A stretch of DNA of 64,000 nucleotides from Sipunculus nudus (GCA_026874595.1 CM049310.1:36781558-36845557); one strand, 5' to 3'. Numbered from the stretch's first letter, positions 45,210 through 58,850 are shown. The notes: generated by a model not told the origin, from the letters alone. Numbers and translations: made by a program.

Positions 45210-48200
45210 TTGCTGGAAATCAAATTTAGGCGAGATATTTCATTGATTAATATTTCCGATTAATTTTATCAAAATCCTTCATATTCTTCATTAATTATCG
45301 CGGCGACACCACAAAGTAGCCTAGTGACCAGTGACCTTATCAAATATGCGAGGATATTGCCCATGGAACTGGGGTGAGATAATCTGTTTGTTAGCAGTTG
45401 TGGTGAGTTTCGTGAAAATCCTTCAAAGCCCTGGTTAGTTATCGCGGCGACACTAAAGGACGGACAGTGGGTATACAGTAATACTCCCGTCATACTACGG
45501 ACGTACAATGAACACTGTCGGTTGTCCACTTGAATGTTTTACCAGTGTGCTGTGAGCCACGGTGATCGAGTGAGTGGACTGCAAGAGTACCCGTAACGTT
45601 AATTGTTTTATTTTGATTAAAAAAACAGGCCGGTCATAGAGCTCCAAACTGCTTAGGAGCAATTTGAAAACACTTATTACGGGTGTCATTGTCTATCGGA
45701 AGGCATACCCTGAAAATATCAATATAAATATATAGGGAGCTTTGGAACGTCATGTTACGCCATTTCTGCCTCCTCACAATAACTCCACACAACATACTAT
45801 TGTTTAATTCCTACTGAAAAAAAAATCAGTTGAACAAGATGAATAAATTATAAACTAGAAGACCGCAGGTCACATAGGGAACATGTGAAAAGAATCCATT
45901 GAATGGACAATGTTCTGGGAGAGCAGACATAAATAGCACTTTTTGTACTTATGCTGATATTGAAAAGCCGCGGACGAACGGAGAGACAGAATATATTTCC
46001 TGGTTTTATTTTAACTGTATGCCTTTCAGAAGCATTGCTAAAACAATAAGGACTGCAGAATGATACATGCACACTAAAAACAAGCAGGCAGAAGAAACAA
46101 ACTGACAGACTGACACAATCTGGATGAAAGATGACCACACCCAATAACGGGGAATGCATCGACAAATGAAATTAGCAATAGTTTGTGTATATATAATAAA
46201 ATTTGAAGTTATGAGCAAAATAATATTTTGGGGGTTTTCGGTGACCTTGACCTTACACTGATCACGACCAAAACCGATAGACTTGTAGGAGTATTGCTTT
46301 TCTATGAACTTAATAACTTGATTTCTCAATAATTGTAAAATTTCGCAAAATCTCGTTTGACGAAAAAAGGTACGAGATCTTGCGGGATTTGCTGTAAAAT
46401 CTCATAAAACTGCTCCAATGATGCCTGATGACAAAACCTAGACCTCTTTAACTTTTAAACTGACATAGTTAGAAAAATGAGACCGAATGTTTTCTAACAT
46501 TATGAAATTTCTCGAAAAATATGTAACCATGGTAATAGCAGATTGAGTCAGCTACACATGAGTACATCGGCCATGAAATGACGAATAAAATGAGCTACAC
46601 TTTATGTGGCTACGATGATTCTTCACGAAGATATGGAGAGAAAAAAAGATTTTGTAGTTTTTGGGTGACCTTGACCTTCGACCTAATTTAAATCTATATT
46701 GATCTTGATCTTTGACCTATTTCGACCAAAAACAATAGGCTCCTAGGACTTTTGGTTTCCTATCAATTTTATAAGTTTCAGAGCCAATGATAGGGCCTGT
46801 AAATCGGGGACTGACAAACCGACAGACATACGGAACTATCAAACATGCTTGCCGAAATTTAGGCTTTCCGGCAAGCATAAATTTCATATTTGCATGATAA
46901 AACCGGATTAAATGTAAAAAAAGAGACCCGAATCTGCGGATACCAGTAACAGCAATTTCATGATTTTTTTTCAATGTAATCATTATCAGACTATATATAA
47001 GTGAAATTCAGGGAGGACGTGCAGGAACTGGATGCGACTGCATGGCCCAATGCACCCCCGCCCCTCAACGCTTTGCAATTGCCACGAGAAGAAACTCAAT
47101 GTCAAATTTTTTGAAGAAATCACCTTTTATTTATACTGATTTGTTTTATTGTACTTTATACAAAATTTATCCGAGGGAAAAGAGTCCAGTCTCGTTTGTT
47201 TGTCCATCAACCTAGGGATAACAAGCCAGCCATAGCATCTGGCCTCCGCAAATGAAGTAACACAAATACTGGCTGCAACAGGTCCCAATCCGCAGTATTA
47301 AATTGATGAATAAAATCCATCTGCGGTCATTCTGTGAACATTTTATTATTCTAACAGATTTTGTAAAATTGAAATTTCGTGATTCTGACCAAATTTATGC
47401 TGTGCGCCCTTAATTCATCCTTTCGGCGAACGATATTTATTTGTAACTGACCTTGATATGAAACATGATAAAATATGATAAATCATTAGCAGAATACTGA
47501 ATGTCAGTAATCGGATACAGGTTATAATAACATTTTTAAATTTTGTATCATCAAAGTGGAAATCCTAATTGAAATAAAGCAAGTAACGGGTATAATGTTT
47601 CACCAGTAACTAAATGTGAGCACAACTTTTAATGGATCCAGGGATGCACCGGAAAAAATCACAGTGGCCAGAACCCGTATCTAAACACGAACTAGTTTTA
47701 ACAAACGCTCTCTGTGATTACCACCTGGATTTTTAAGAGTTCAATGCAAGGTGCCCACTTTACGTGTTATTTCTGAATAAACATGTCACATCTGCAGTAG
47801 TACTTTCATCGCCTTAAAACAAAACTGAACAAAGTGTCTTGCACTTGCATACCACTCAAGGCCACTCATCTCTCAGGGTACACCATAACTGATGTAACCC
47901 TGCAGAAAACTATCTCAGATGACTGAACTGGCTGACCCTGGGAAAGACTAAAAGGTTACTTTTTATTGTATTCAGTCTTCAAATGTTTACCTGCCTGGTT
48001 TTCCCAGAATGCGTAGTCCGTATGAGAAGTCCGTCAACATTGCACAAAATTTGAATGCGCCGTTTGCGTAGTCCGTATACCTTGTCCGTATGCGTAGTCC
48101 ATATACCCACGCCGCCATCACCTGGTCAGTTTTAGCATGGAGTTCGCCTATTCAGGACGTGGTGTTAGAACCTTCTCTATTATTAACTATTTATAATGAC

Positions 48201-49421
48201 ATCTTTAACATCACTTTTTCAGAATCAAAACATATTGGAATTTAGCTGAGTATAGTTGAACTTTTTTCATATGTCAGTACCACGTAAACAAATTCTAAGA
48301 TTATTTTTGAAACTATACATATTATTATAATCGATTTAACTCAACTTTTGTTTATATATAAACATTACAACAACTATGTGGTGAAAAGACTTGCAGAGTT
48401 ACGAATACTGACTACGTATTACCAAAAACCACCTCAGGCTAAGGGCAACTTATTTAAAACATTCAAATCAACTGGGTCACGGTAAGGGTACAAGACAAGT
48501 TTTAGTCCGTCTGTACGTCTGTATACAGGGTTAATTAGAGGGAGACAGGCGTAGCACCGCTTTTCGACCCTAAACAAATTTGTGAAGTAGAACAATACAC
48601 GCCTAATACAGAAATTAATATGACTATATTATGTGTCTCGAGCCGTTTTCACTACCCATTATTGCGCCATTACAGTCTAAAATTTTAAGGATTGTACACT
48701 ATAGCAGGGGAATAACTCCCATTCGATCCCCCCCCCCCCCCCTGCACTTCACAGCCTCGCAGTAAGAAAATCCCTATCTCAAAACCCTCTATTCGTCCCC
48801 CTTTATCTCTCTGATAAACTTTATATAAACCATGATAATGCAGGATCTAAAGATCCGAATTATAATCCGGCGTGGTATTGCAGCATATGGTTGAGGATAT
48901 GTTACAAGTTTTATTTCTGAGAGAACTTTAAAGCAAGGATGGCTGGTCAAGAACAAAGGATACACTCAGAAAGTTGAGCTAAGTCAATTAGAGTCATTTA
49001 CAAAACAGGGTATGCCTAGAAAAAGGCGTATATATGTAAGGTTATTACTGCAAAAAGCATTAAAGTACTTGGGCATTTGACAATTGATTAGTAATACTCG
49101 ACTGGCATAATCCGGCGTGGTTGATATAATACCGTGTGGGGATACATTAATTAACAAATTGAAATTACATTTTTTCTCTTCCTTATGTTCTATACGATAA
49201 GTCATTATTCTGGGTTTGTTTCCACGTACAACATATACATTACTGTTGCATATACCCTGTTCCACTCACTGTCAAATTGTATATTGCAGCTGAGTTGTAT
49301 ACAAGTGATCCAGAAAAACACTGATTCTATATGAATCTTCCCTACAGTACGACGCCGTGCATGGGCTTCTGGTGATCGTTTTAGGAAACAGTCGCCAGTT
49401 TTACAGCGAGCAGACTAAAAA
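45210..49421. other. Intergenic interval with dispersed repeats
   Basis: Two GTTATCGCGGCGACAC words occur at about 45296 and 45432 with GAAAATCCTTCA nearby. Two GTGACCTTGACCTT blocks lie at about 46240 and 46667 with CGACCAAAAMCRATAG beside them. A C-homopolymer is at about 48728-48742. A CGTAGTCCGTATRC word is repeated near 48010-48110. No gene is recognised. Confidence 0.45.
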
Positions 49422-49424
49422 TAA

Positions 49425-50015
49425 AGCCGGCCATACACGAGGCGACATGTTGCGCGACAAGTCGCAGAAAACGCTTGTTCCGCGACAAATCGCACCATGT
49501 ATGGGGTTAAAATCACACATTTTCATGAGTTGCGCGACATGTCGCAGAAGAAGGAACATGTTTCTTTTTCCTGCGACTTGTCGCGCGACATCAGGATCAG
49601 TGTCGGGGAAAAGCCAACGAATATATAACGATTGATCATATTATCGTGTGATAATGTGACCGTCCATAGTTTCACCGTGTCTGATGAGGGTGCCATGTGT
49701 TTTGCGCCGTTAACAGGAACTCAGAAGAAGTTGGGTAGCTATCCCAAAATACCTATGCCTATTTTTCTTATATATCTATATTATTAAAGAGAAACAAGAC
49801 AGAATATATCCTAGACAGAATACATTATTCGTCACACGCATATATATTGATAAATATAATGTTACCATACAAAATAATGCTTGAATCCTGGAAGTCATGT
49901 TTGATGCATGTAGTTTTTATCATAGTTTTGCAGGACATGTTGCAGAACATGTCACTGTGTGTATGGACTTATCATGTTGAGCGACATGTCGCAGAACATT
50001 CGTGTATGGCCGGCT
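49425..50015. mobile_element. PIF/Harbinger-like MITE
   Basis: The terminal inverted repeats are AGCCGGCCATACACGA (49425-49440) and TCGTGTATGGCCGGCT (50000-50015), 16 bases and perfect. They are flanked on both sides by TAA (49422-49424 and 50016-50018), the 3-bp TWA-type target duplication of the PIF/Harbinger superfamily. The interior carries many GCGACATGTCGC palindromes near both ends. There is no transposase, so at 591 bp it is non-autonomous. Confidence 0.85.
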
Positions 50016-50379
50016 TAAGAGGTATTTCCTGCCCATGGGAATGTATGAATCACTCTCTACAACCGACCTTACATCTGACTGTAAAGACCTTTTTATAACT
50101 CTATGCGGGGGGTCGTCGGAGTACTTTTACCGTTTCAGTTAACCGGCGCCAAGTCTCAACTATCGTAAACAAAACGGTTGTCTATGGTTGCGCTGACGCG
50201 AGTTGACTGTCAGCTTGAGTGGTTGTACGAAAGGTCGTATATTGTGTATTTTTTTTTGCATGAACGCTTGCTTACCCAATAGACTTATCCAAACATTGTC
50301 ATATTTAAAAAAAAGATATCATCAGAAACGCTGATGAAATTAACTGTAAGATCGACAAGAAATCCAAATATAGCTCATT

Positions 50380-50960
50380 AAGCTACAGTTCCATAAGCGA
50401 GAACGCGAGAGCTAGCCGTTCGCGGGGTGTTTCCACATACGCGTCGCGACACGCGATTTCTAGTCTTTTCTGCACAGTTATATTACAGATATTTAGGTAT
50501 TATAAGGTGAATTGTGTATAACTTACCAAAGTGAGTATTCTATAATGAAAGGCACGTGTGAATCAGTATTTTTCTGAAAATAAAGAATATATATGCCGCT
50601 CGACGTATTTGAAGTTTCTCTCCACGTCCCGCATTACTTTTCATTTAAACGTCATTGTGATAAAGAGAAGTGGCATCGAATTAACAGTATAGTGCCTTTC
50701 ATTTATTGATTCTACCAATCTATCTACATCACCATCAATGAACATCGTCTCTTTCTTCAACATGCTGGTTTTGCTTTAGGTGTGTGCTGTGAACACGGGA
50801 TGCTCTCTTTTCGTTACGTCATTTTAAGGAATTTCCACGCGAATGCCGCGCAACAGGTTTCTTAAACGCTACCGGCGCGATTCAGAACATCGCGCTCGCG
50901 TTCGCTCTCGCGCTCGCTGACGCGCATATTGAAACGCTCTATTGATGTTATCATAGAAGC
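50380..50960. mobile_element. Possible CGCG-rich MITE
   Basis: CpG-rich arms face each other: AAGCGAGAACGCGAGAGC (50395-50412) is partly complementary to TTCGCTCTCGCGCTCGC around 50900-50920. The intervening DNA is ordinary AT-rich sequence. The ends and any target duplication are not clear. Confidence 0.35.
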
Positions 50961-52396
50961 GATTTTTATCGTTTTTATAGGGGAACGCAGCTTTAGGCAC
51001 GTGTTTTTGTTTATATTTTTTTATATCAACATGTCATCTGCGATAAAAAGGATTCATCACACGGTTTAACAATAATTTTACATATACAAGTAAATTGTGG
51101 CTAAATTGTGCAGGAATCACAAACAGACATAACAGGCTTCTTAAGTTTCGGGTTAGAAAACAGGATTTAAAAAATGGAGATCGGGAGTTTGATATGTCCT
51201 TTATTCATCTGCCTTCTAAATAAGAGCATGAATGGAAGTGATCAAACAGGAAGATTGAAAAGTTCTTTTAAGCCTCACTATGAGGTGATTATAGTATAAT
51301 GTAGGTTGATAAGCAGTCAAAGCAAGGGAACCAAGCTCAGTTAGTGGGAAGGTTGTTCAGTTCCGGTGAATACATTGTTTCAAGCGCCTGTGATCTATAT
51401 AGTCATTGAGTTCTATATCTAAAAGTTACGTTTCCAATTTTTTTTTTTTTTTTAAATTTTATTTTGTGGTGGTAACCGTCTCTACATTTTTAATGCTAAC
51501 TTATCTAATTTCTGAGCTATGTATTTACATATGCAGAGTTCAATTTCGGTTTGGGGCTATGTGACAGAGCTATCTGGCATTTTATTTTATATCATTGTTT
51601 CACCCAGCCCCGGTGTCTACCGCACCTGCAGATCCTGGATGAGCAATCATAACACCGTGGAACCTCCCAAAGATGCACTCGTCTGTGAGTGATACATGGC
51701 TGTGGGGCACAGTCTTCCCATTAAGCCTACAGAGTAGCCAGGTGGCTTAGACCCAGATTTGGGCAGGGTGCGGACATGCACAAAAAGCACCAAATTTTTT
51801 TATGTATAATTCATGGCCTTAGCTTTCAATTTTTTATAGAAAACACTTCCGCAAAATGCATTATGGCAGTCATCTTGGATTCCAAGGTGACCGCCTTGTA
51901 GAAACACATATATGCTAATATCTCGGCTTTTAGGTAACTTAAGAAAACAATCTTAGTGTCTAAACATATATTTTTATGAATGAGGAATACAATTTTGCTA
52001 TCCAATTTATCAAAATAATGATTATTTATTAAAATGTAACCACTTACTAGAAACAAAAGCCATAATTTGCTCTTTCCTTTTTCTTCTGGGTCTTAAGCCA
52101 ATATTTGTAAATGAGACAGTCTTAACGAAAACAGCAAATTTTTTCTATGTGTAATTCGTGGCCTTAATTTTTAATAGGAACCACTTCCTCAAAATGTATT
52201 ATGGCAGTCATCTTTGATTCAAAGAAGGCCGCCATGTAGAGATATTATTTTTCCCCTTAAAATTATAGCATTTTCTAGAAATACACGTCATAATTGTCTT
52301 TCTATTGAGGGGGGGGGGGTTTAGACCCAGATTGCAAAAGAATTTTAGGAAAATTATTTTTGTTACCTAAATTGGAATTAAAGCTTCAGTAAATAA
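50961..52396. other. Intergenic interval
   Basis: Two diverged copies of a block (ATTCATGGCCTTA / ATTCGTGGCCTTA, ATGCATTATGGCAGTCATCTT) lie at about 51800-51910 and 52140-52240. There is a G-run at about 52309. No gene is recognised. Confidence 0.4.
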
Positions 52397-52735
52397 CTAT
52401 TTGCACTGTACCAAAATTATCAAAACCCAATGGAATAGTTTGCAGTTTATAAGGAAGTTCTAAATTAGTGCTTTCTATTTTCTCTCTATTATTTTTTAAG
52501 AAAAAAAGGTGTGCAAATACCAAAATTATCAAAGCTCAATGCAATAGTTTGCAGTTTATAAGGAAGTTCTAAATTAGTGCTTTCTATTTTCTCTCTATTA
52601 TTTTTTAAGAAAAAAAGGTGTGCAAATACCAAATTTATCAAAGCTCAATGCAATAGTTTGCAGTTTATAAGGAAGTTCCAAATCAGTGCTTTCCATTTAT
52701 TCTCTATTATTTTTTAAGATAAAAAGGTAAGGGGA
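52397..52735. repeat. 109-bp tandem repeat, three units
   Basis: GTGTGCAAATACCAAA begins the second and third units at 52509 and 52618. The first unit, from about 52400, is slightly diverged. Shared words include ATAGTTTGCAGTTTATAAGG, AAGTTCTAAATTAGTGC and TCTATTATTTTTTAAG. Confidence 0.92.
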
Positions 52736-52784
52736 TTATAGTCTGATATTACTAACGATGCCAGTCTGTCTCATCCGACTTAAC

Positions 52785-53124
52785 TTACTCTTTGACTTCC
52801 TGTTTTTTCCGGCCTGTTCGGCTCCCTGGGGAGCACATAGTCAGCAGTCAAAGCTCCAGTTATTTTTTTTTTTGTCGAGCAGACGATCAATTTGAAATTT
52901 CTCGCCAAAACTATATCAACTATATAGCTTACGTTCTCGCTCTCCAGTCGAAAGTAAACTAATTCTTTCAACTAGCCAACATCGATTGAATATTCCAAAC
53001 CCACGGATCGAATTTCGGCAGGGCTGCTGAATCAGACAAACTGGTCTTAGCAACGATACTACTGAAGTAGTTTTCGGGTTCTTGGTCCTGTACTGGAGAT
53101 GAGAGCTCGGACTTCGCTGGATCC
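52785..53124 (-). other. Possible decayed coding fragment, unknown
   Basis: On the minus strand an ATG at 53124 opens a 52-codon frame (MDPAKSELSSPVQDQEP ... PKFDPWVWNIQ) of protein-like composition, ending at a stop near 52966. A different frame then runs to GTAAGT at about 52785. It could be a gag-like start, a first exon or chance. No domain is recognisable. Confidence 0.2.
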
Positions 53125-53618
53125 ATGGGGTTTCAATCGAAGTGTATCACCGTATTTCATCAATTCTTATGTCCAAAAGTACAGACAGCTTAGAGCCATG
53201 TGTTATTTCTAGCTACAGCCTCGAGATCAAAATAAAAAAAAATACTTTCAAGAACGCGTGTTCTTATTTCGAACGCCAAATATGATTAAATAAAATAACG
53301 ACCCAATATTTGTTCATTTTGATAAACCTGTTTACCGTTAAAGACAAGCAATGTACACATATAAATATACTCGCAATAACATATCCGTCATCTACAAGGT
53401 AAAGCATCTTAAACATCACAGAGGTAAATAAAATAAAAGTAACTGAAAATGATGAGAAAAATTGGAAAAATAAACAAAGAATAATTTGCTTAATCAGATG
53501 CAATACAAAAGTAGACTACATTGCTCTACTGGAACAAGTATATCAAGAATACCAACGACCAACGACGATAACAGGGAATTCATAGAATGTTGGATTGGAA
53601 TGAATTAGACATATTTTT

Positions 53619-56125
53619 AGCTCAGCTGACTGAAAAACCGTCTGTCCGTCTGTCCGTCTGTCTGCCTGTCCGTCCATCGGTTAACGAGCACAAATCGTAA
53701 CCGCTGGACCTGGAATCTTCTAAATTGACATAGAGGGAGGTCCATGAAAAATGTCCTTGGCAACCTGTAATTAGTTCTCTGTTACCTATGTTTTTTGAGC
53801 TATGGGGCTCTGAATTACCCCTCTAATAATGGAAAATTTGAATCAAAAGCTCAAGTATCTGAACAACTAATGCATTGATCACCATGATTCTTTGCATGGA
53901 TATTGATCGTGGAGTGTTTCATCCGTTTTTTTGCAGACTGGTGGCGCCACCTGTATTTTTCGATTTTTTTTATTTTTCTGTCTATTTTTGGGACCTTAAA
54001 AGATGCGGTCATCTGTTAACAGGGCACAAATCATAAGGACTGGACCTAGAATCTTCTATCTTGACATGCAGGGAGGGTCATGAAAAGTCTCCTTGGTCTC
54101 TGTTACCTAAAAACTCTGAGCTATGGGGCTTCGAAGTACCCCCAGAATAATGGAAAATTTGATACAAAAGCTGAAGTATCTGAACAACTAATGCATTGAT
54201 CACCATGATTCTTTGCATGGATATAGGTCATGGAATGTTTCAACAGTTTTTGCGGGCTGGTGGCGCCACCTATTTTTCGAGACCTTTAAAGATGTGGTCA
54301 TCTGTTAACAGGGCACAGAATATAATGACCGGACCTAGAATTGTATCTTGACATGCAGGGAGGCCCATGAAAAGTCTCGTTGGAAACCTGACATTAGATC
54401 TCTGTCAACCTTATTGTCCGAGCTATGGGGCTCAAATGTACCCCCCCCCTAGAATAACTAAAAAAATTGATACAAAAGCTCTAGTATCTGAACAACAACT
54501 GCATTAATCGCCATGATTCTTTGCATGCATATTTATCATGGAGTGTTTCATCAGTTTTGCAGACTGGTGGCGCCACCTGGATTTTTTATGCATTTTCACT
54601 CTATTTTTGAGACCTTCAAAGATGTTGTCTGTTTACAGTGCACGAACTGTAACCATTGGGCCTAGAATCTTCTAATTTGACATCCAGGGAGGTCCATGAA
54701 TAATCTCCCTGGAAACTTTTAATTAGGTCTCTGTTACATATATTCTTTGAGCTATGGGGCTTAGAAGTATCCCCCAGAATAATGAAAAATCGCATACAAA
54801 AGCTCCAGTATCTCTACAACTAATGCATCGATCACCATGATACTTTGTTTGCATATTTATCATTGAGTGTTTCATCAGTTCCCCTGGACTGGTGGCGCCA
54901 CCTAGATTTTTTAAAATTTTAAGTATTTTTTCTCTATTTTTGATACCTTTAAAGATGCAGTCATCCATCATGAACAGGGCACAAGTCATAACCACTGAAC
55001 CCCGAATCTTCTAACTTGACATCCAGGGAGGTCCATGAAAAATCTCCCTGGAAACCTTTCATTAGGTCTCTGTTACCCATATTCATTGAGCTATGGGGCT
55101 CAGAAGTACCCCCCCCCCCCCCCAGAATAATGGAAAATTTCATACAAACGCTCAAGTATCTGAACAACTAATGCATTGATTACCATGATTCTTTGCATGA
55201 ATATTCATCATGGAGTGTTTCATCAGTTTTTGCAGACTGGTGGCGCCACCTGGATTTTTTTCGAATTTTTATGCATTTTCTGTCTATTTAGGAGACCTTC
55301 ACAAATGCTGTCTGTTAAGAGTGCACAAACTGTAACCATTGGACCTGGAATCTTCTTTCTTGACATCCAGGGAGGTCCATGAATAATCTCCCTGGAAACT
55401 TTTAATTAGGTCTCTGTTACCCATATTCTTTGAGCTATGGGGCTCAGAATAACCCCCCAGAATAATGGAAAATTTCATACAAAAGCTCCAGTAACTGAAC
55501 AAATGATGCATTGACCACCATGATTGTTTGTATGCATATTCATCATCGAGTGTTTCATCAATTCCTGCAGACTAGTGGCGCCACTTGGAATTGCAGCCAT
55601 CCATTAACAGGGCACAAGTCGCAACCACTGGACCCAGAATCTTCAAACGTAACGTGAAAACCGTAAAAAAATATTCTTGGAAACCTGAAATTAGGTCTCT
55701 GTTACCCATAATATCTGAGCTATGGGGCTTATAAGCACACTCCCCCCCCCCCCCAGAATAATTGAAAATTTGATACCAAAGTAGGGCACAAATCATAACC
55801 ATTGGACCCAGGACTTGACATCCTGAGAGTTCCTCAAAAGTTCTCCCCCAGAACCCTGAAATTGGGTCCCTGTGACCTATATTCTCAGTTTTGTGGTAAT
55901 GTTTGAGCACCCCAGAAATAATGCAAAATACACACAAATTACCAAATTCCTCAGGAATGCTGGTTGGATTGTCATTAAATTTTGTGTGCTTATGGGTCTT
56001 GATGAACTTAGGCTAATATGCATGAACGATGATGCCACCTAAATTATCTTATTTAGTTGCCTGTGCAAGGACATATATTGTCAACATGTCAGTCAGCTAA
56101 GCGTCATGACTCATGGGTCACTTGT
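53619..56125 (+). mobile_element. TIR element carrying a 320-340-bp tandem array (copy B)
   Basis: The left end is AGCTCAGCTGACTG at 53619-53632 followed by repeated CCGTCTGTCCGTCTGTC. The right end is CAGTCAGCTAAGC at 56090-56102 followed by GTCATGACTCATGGGTCAC. Between them the GGTGGCGCCACC landmark falls at about 53940, 54260, 54567, 54890, 55239 and 55574, so about seven units of 307-350 bp. The final unit is of the same distinct type as the final unit of copy A (GATGAACTTAGGCTAATATGC). Non-coding. Confidence 0.75.
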
Positions 56126-56976
56126 CTTTCTTTCTCACAGCAGAAGCATCCTTTTCTGGCAATACACGGTGCTGGTGGTCGTCATCTTCATGTTTATTTG
56201 TATGTTTTCATTTTTGACTTTCGTGATCATAAAAGATTACATATAAATATTCGGCTCTAGCTTCTGTCTTCTATACTTTTTGTATGTCCGCATTTTGCAA
56301 ACTTACATGTACGTGGCCTTTACAATAAAAATGGCAAATTAATTACTGATCTGTTTACCGTGTTATGAAACTTCAAGGTTTCAGCTGATCACTATTCCGT
56401 GGCATCACGAAATGCCATATGTGTCATTAGATGTAGGCCAAGCAGACATTTGGAAACAGTTTGTATATCACATTAGAAAATTCTTTATTTCTTAAATGTG
56501 TTTTATAAATCTTTTGCAGCTGGCAGTAGATGTTTTTATCTTGGAGAAACCATTTTCAAAGGACCATGACAGCGCCTCAAAACGGATAAACAAAAAAGGG
56601 TGCTTTACCAGCGGCAGTCTCAAAAGGGCACGTCACGAAACCGGGGAACCTAACTTCCGGTTCTGCAACAGCCTTCCGTTACATCACTCACGAAAACGAA
56701 AAAGTAGTTACTGGAGGCAACGGTCTCCATGGAGAAGGGAAGCTGGAAACAGACATTGAATCTGAGTACTAATGCTTTAAAAATATTCATGGCAATGCCT
56801 ACTTGAGATCTTGACTCAGATATAATTCATTAAATAAACAAGCTCCTGAGGGACGTAGGGGTATTCGGAACTGTGGGAAATGGAGCGTTGCCCCTGCACA
56901 TGCGCAAACCATTGCATATACTAATCAGAACCTTTGCCATAACGGACCTTTCTGTGTCAGTGATCTACATACCGTC

Positions 56977-56977
<1 letters not shown>
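56126..56977. other. Intergenic interval
   Basis: No domain is found in the open frame at 56496-56759, which is Arg/Lys-rich and unassigned. Otherwise nothing recognisable. Confidence 0.35.
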
Positions 56978-57052
<75 letters not shown>

Positions 57053-57140
57053 TATTATCACGAGTTAGCAAAGTATATTTTGCATTTGCTAACATTTATC
57101 AAAATTCAGCTGAGCGACGTGACCCATGGGTCCCTTCTTA
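56978..57140. repeat. (TA)n microsatellite and isolated right end of the TIR element
   Basis: About 70 bp of TA (56978-57047) is followed at 57107-57134 by CAGCTGAGCGACGTGACCCATGGGTC-like sequence. That matches the right terminus of the elements at 19446-19481 and 56090-56125. Confidence 0.6.
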
Positions 57141-58573
57141 CTTGAAAACCTTGAAAACCTCGGCTGATATGATCCGTTTTCAGACCTCAAGGAATTTTAC
57201 TGCGGCGCCACTACAAAGTCTTAGTTATCCTCATGCAAACTGATTTGTGTCATATATCTAAGCGTGTTATGATAATCTAGAAGAAACATGGAGTTAAAAT
57301 GTTGTACATTGTGTGATTAAAAGAACATGATGTCATGAACAGTAATAATTTGTAACCTGCATATGTGTGCCAAGAAGCACAGTTGGTTATAATCTCATGG
57401 CAGTGGGTTCTATTATAAAGATAATCCTTGGAGCTACTCCCTTGTTATAGAAAACATACAGTTCGTATCCTTTGCTATAGTTCTCTGAAGTGTTGATTAA
57501 ATTTAACAAAAGTATTCAGTAACGATCCATGTAACTGGTAGAAATTTATTTATAGAAATGGAAACATATTTATATTTGTCATAATTCTCTCTTGATGCAA
57601 AACGGATGGTGGCGACATCTGGTAAAGCGGTCTCTCACTACGTTGTGATTCGCGAACGCTCGTCTGAGCCTCAGGTTTTCGAAAACAAAAAGTTTTAGTT
57701 TTTAGGCCACCCGTAATTTGCACGAGGCAACCCGTAACTTTCACCCGTACGTGATGAACTTTTGTTTGGTCTCAAACTGTGACGTTTCGGATCATTTAAT
57801 GTCAACCACAAAATACGGGACGACGACTGGCAGTGGTGTTTGCTTGTTTGTGTCATGTTATTATCTTCTATTAATTCTAAGTAATTATTTTCTATATATT
57901 TGTGCCATAATAAAACTGTTTCTACGCCTGCAGCTTTTTCTTAGTACTAAAGCTTCCACGATACCACTACTACTACTACTATTACTACTGCTACTACTAC
58001 TATTACCACTAATACTACTTCTACTAAAAAAATTGGTTTTGAGATATTGTCATGTAGTTAAATAAAAAGTGGCTTACTATTACTGGATTTTTAAAATAGT
58101 GTTTCCATTAAAAAAAACAAGTTTTGGATGAAAAAAAATAGAAAATATGTATATCATCAGAAAGAACACAGGACCAAGGTTAAAACAAAGTATATATACC
58201 CTGTTGGGCCTAATATGAATTTAAAAAAAAAACTTTTTGGTTGATTTTAGATAAAGTGGTATGCTACCTTAAACTAGAAATTTCCAGGTCTGAGGGTTAC
58301 GATTCGTGCCCTGTTAAATGGCGGCCATGCAGACGACCAGACGGGCGGACGACAAACAGAGAACCATTGCTATAGCTCCATTCACCTGACGTCACGGCTC
58401 TTCCAGGGCCGTAAGGTCAAAGGTTGATTGTACAGAGTGCTACAGCTCAGATTCCTTTCATTAAGCCGATAATAAAAGTGTAAAAGCAAAGCATGAGAAT
58501 ATATAGGAATGTTAAATTTCTTAATATTGAGTATTTACAATTCTGATCTGTTGTATATGTTTGGTCTTTAAAG

Positions 58574-58576
<3 letters not shown>
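57141..58576. other. Intergenic interval with (TAC)n
   Basis: A (TAC)n microsatellite lies at about 57964-58024. At 58265-58360 a fragment with AAATTTCCAGGTCTGAGGG and CGGGCGGACGACAAACAGAG resembles the ends of the TIR-element family in inverse orientation. No gene. Confidence 0.45.

Positions 58577-58636
<60 letters not shown>
58577..58636. repeat. (TA)n microsatellite
   Basis: About 60 bp of pure TA. Confidence 0.95.
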
Positions 58637-58638
<2 letters not shown>

Positions 58639-58676
58639 CCTGGCTTTCTAACAGCGCTTATTTGTCAAATTTTGTA

Positions 58677-58850
58677 GGGCGTGGTGGCAAAATGGTTAGT
58701 GCGCTGGACTTGTGACCGCACGGCTGTGGGTTCTCGTCCCGTTCCCACCGAGGTCTGCGCTAAGACTCCAAGCCATAGTCTTTAACCAGGGTGTTTCAGA
58801 CTATAATCCTTTACCTTTACATTTGTGTAAATGTACAGACAAGAAAGCGC
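58677..58850 (+). mobile_element. tRNA-derived SINE
   Basis: It begins GGGCGTGGTGGCAAAATGG, with box A-like TGGCAAAATGGTTAG and, about 30 bases later, box B-like GGTTCTCGTCCCG. A tRNA-unrelated body follows (AAGACTCCAAGCCATAG, TTTCAGACTATAATCC). This is the pol III-type SINE layout common in molluscs and other animals. The tail ends in a TTTACATTTGTGTAAATG palindrome. Confidence 0.75.

Noticed and set aside
56496-56759. Arg/Lys-rich 87-codon frame considered as a small basic protein
   Set aside because: No recognisable domain, start context or splice sites, and surrounded by non-coding DNA.
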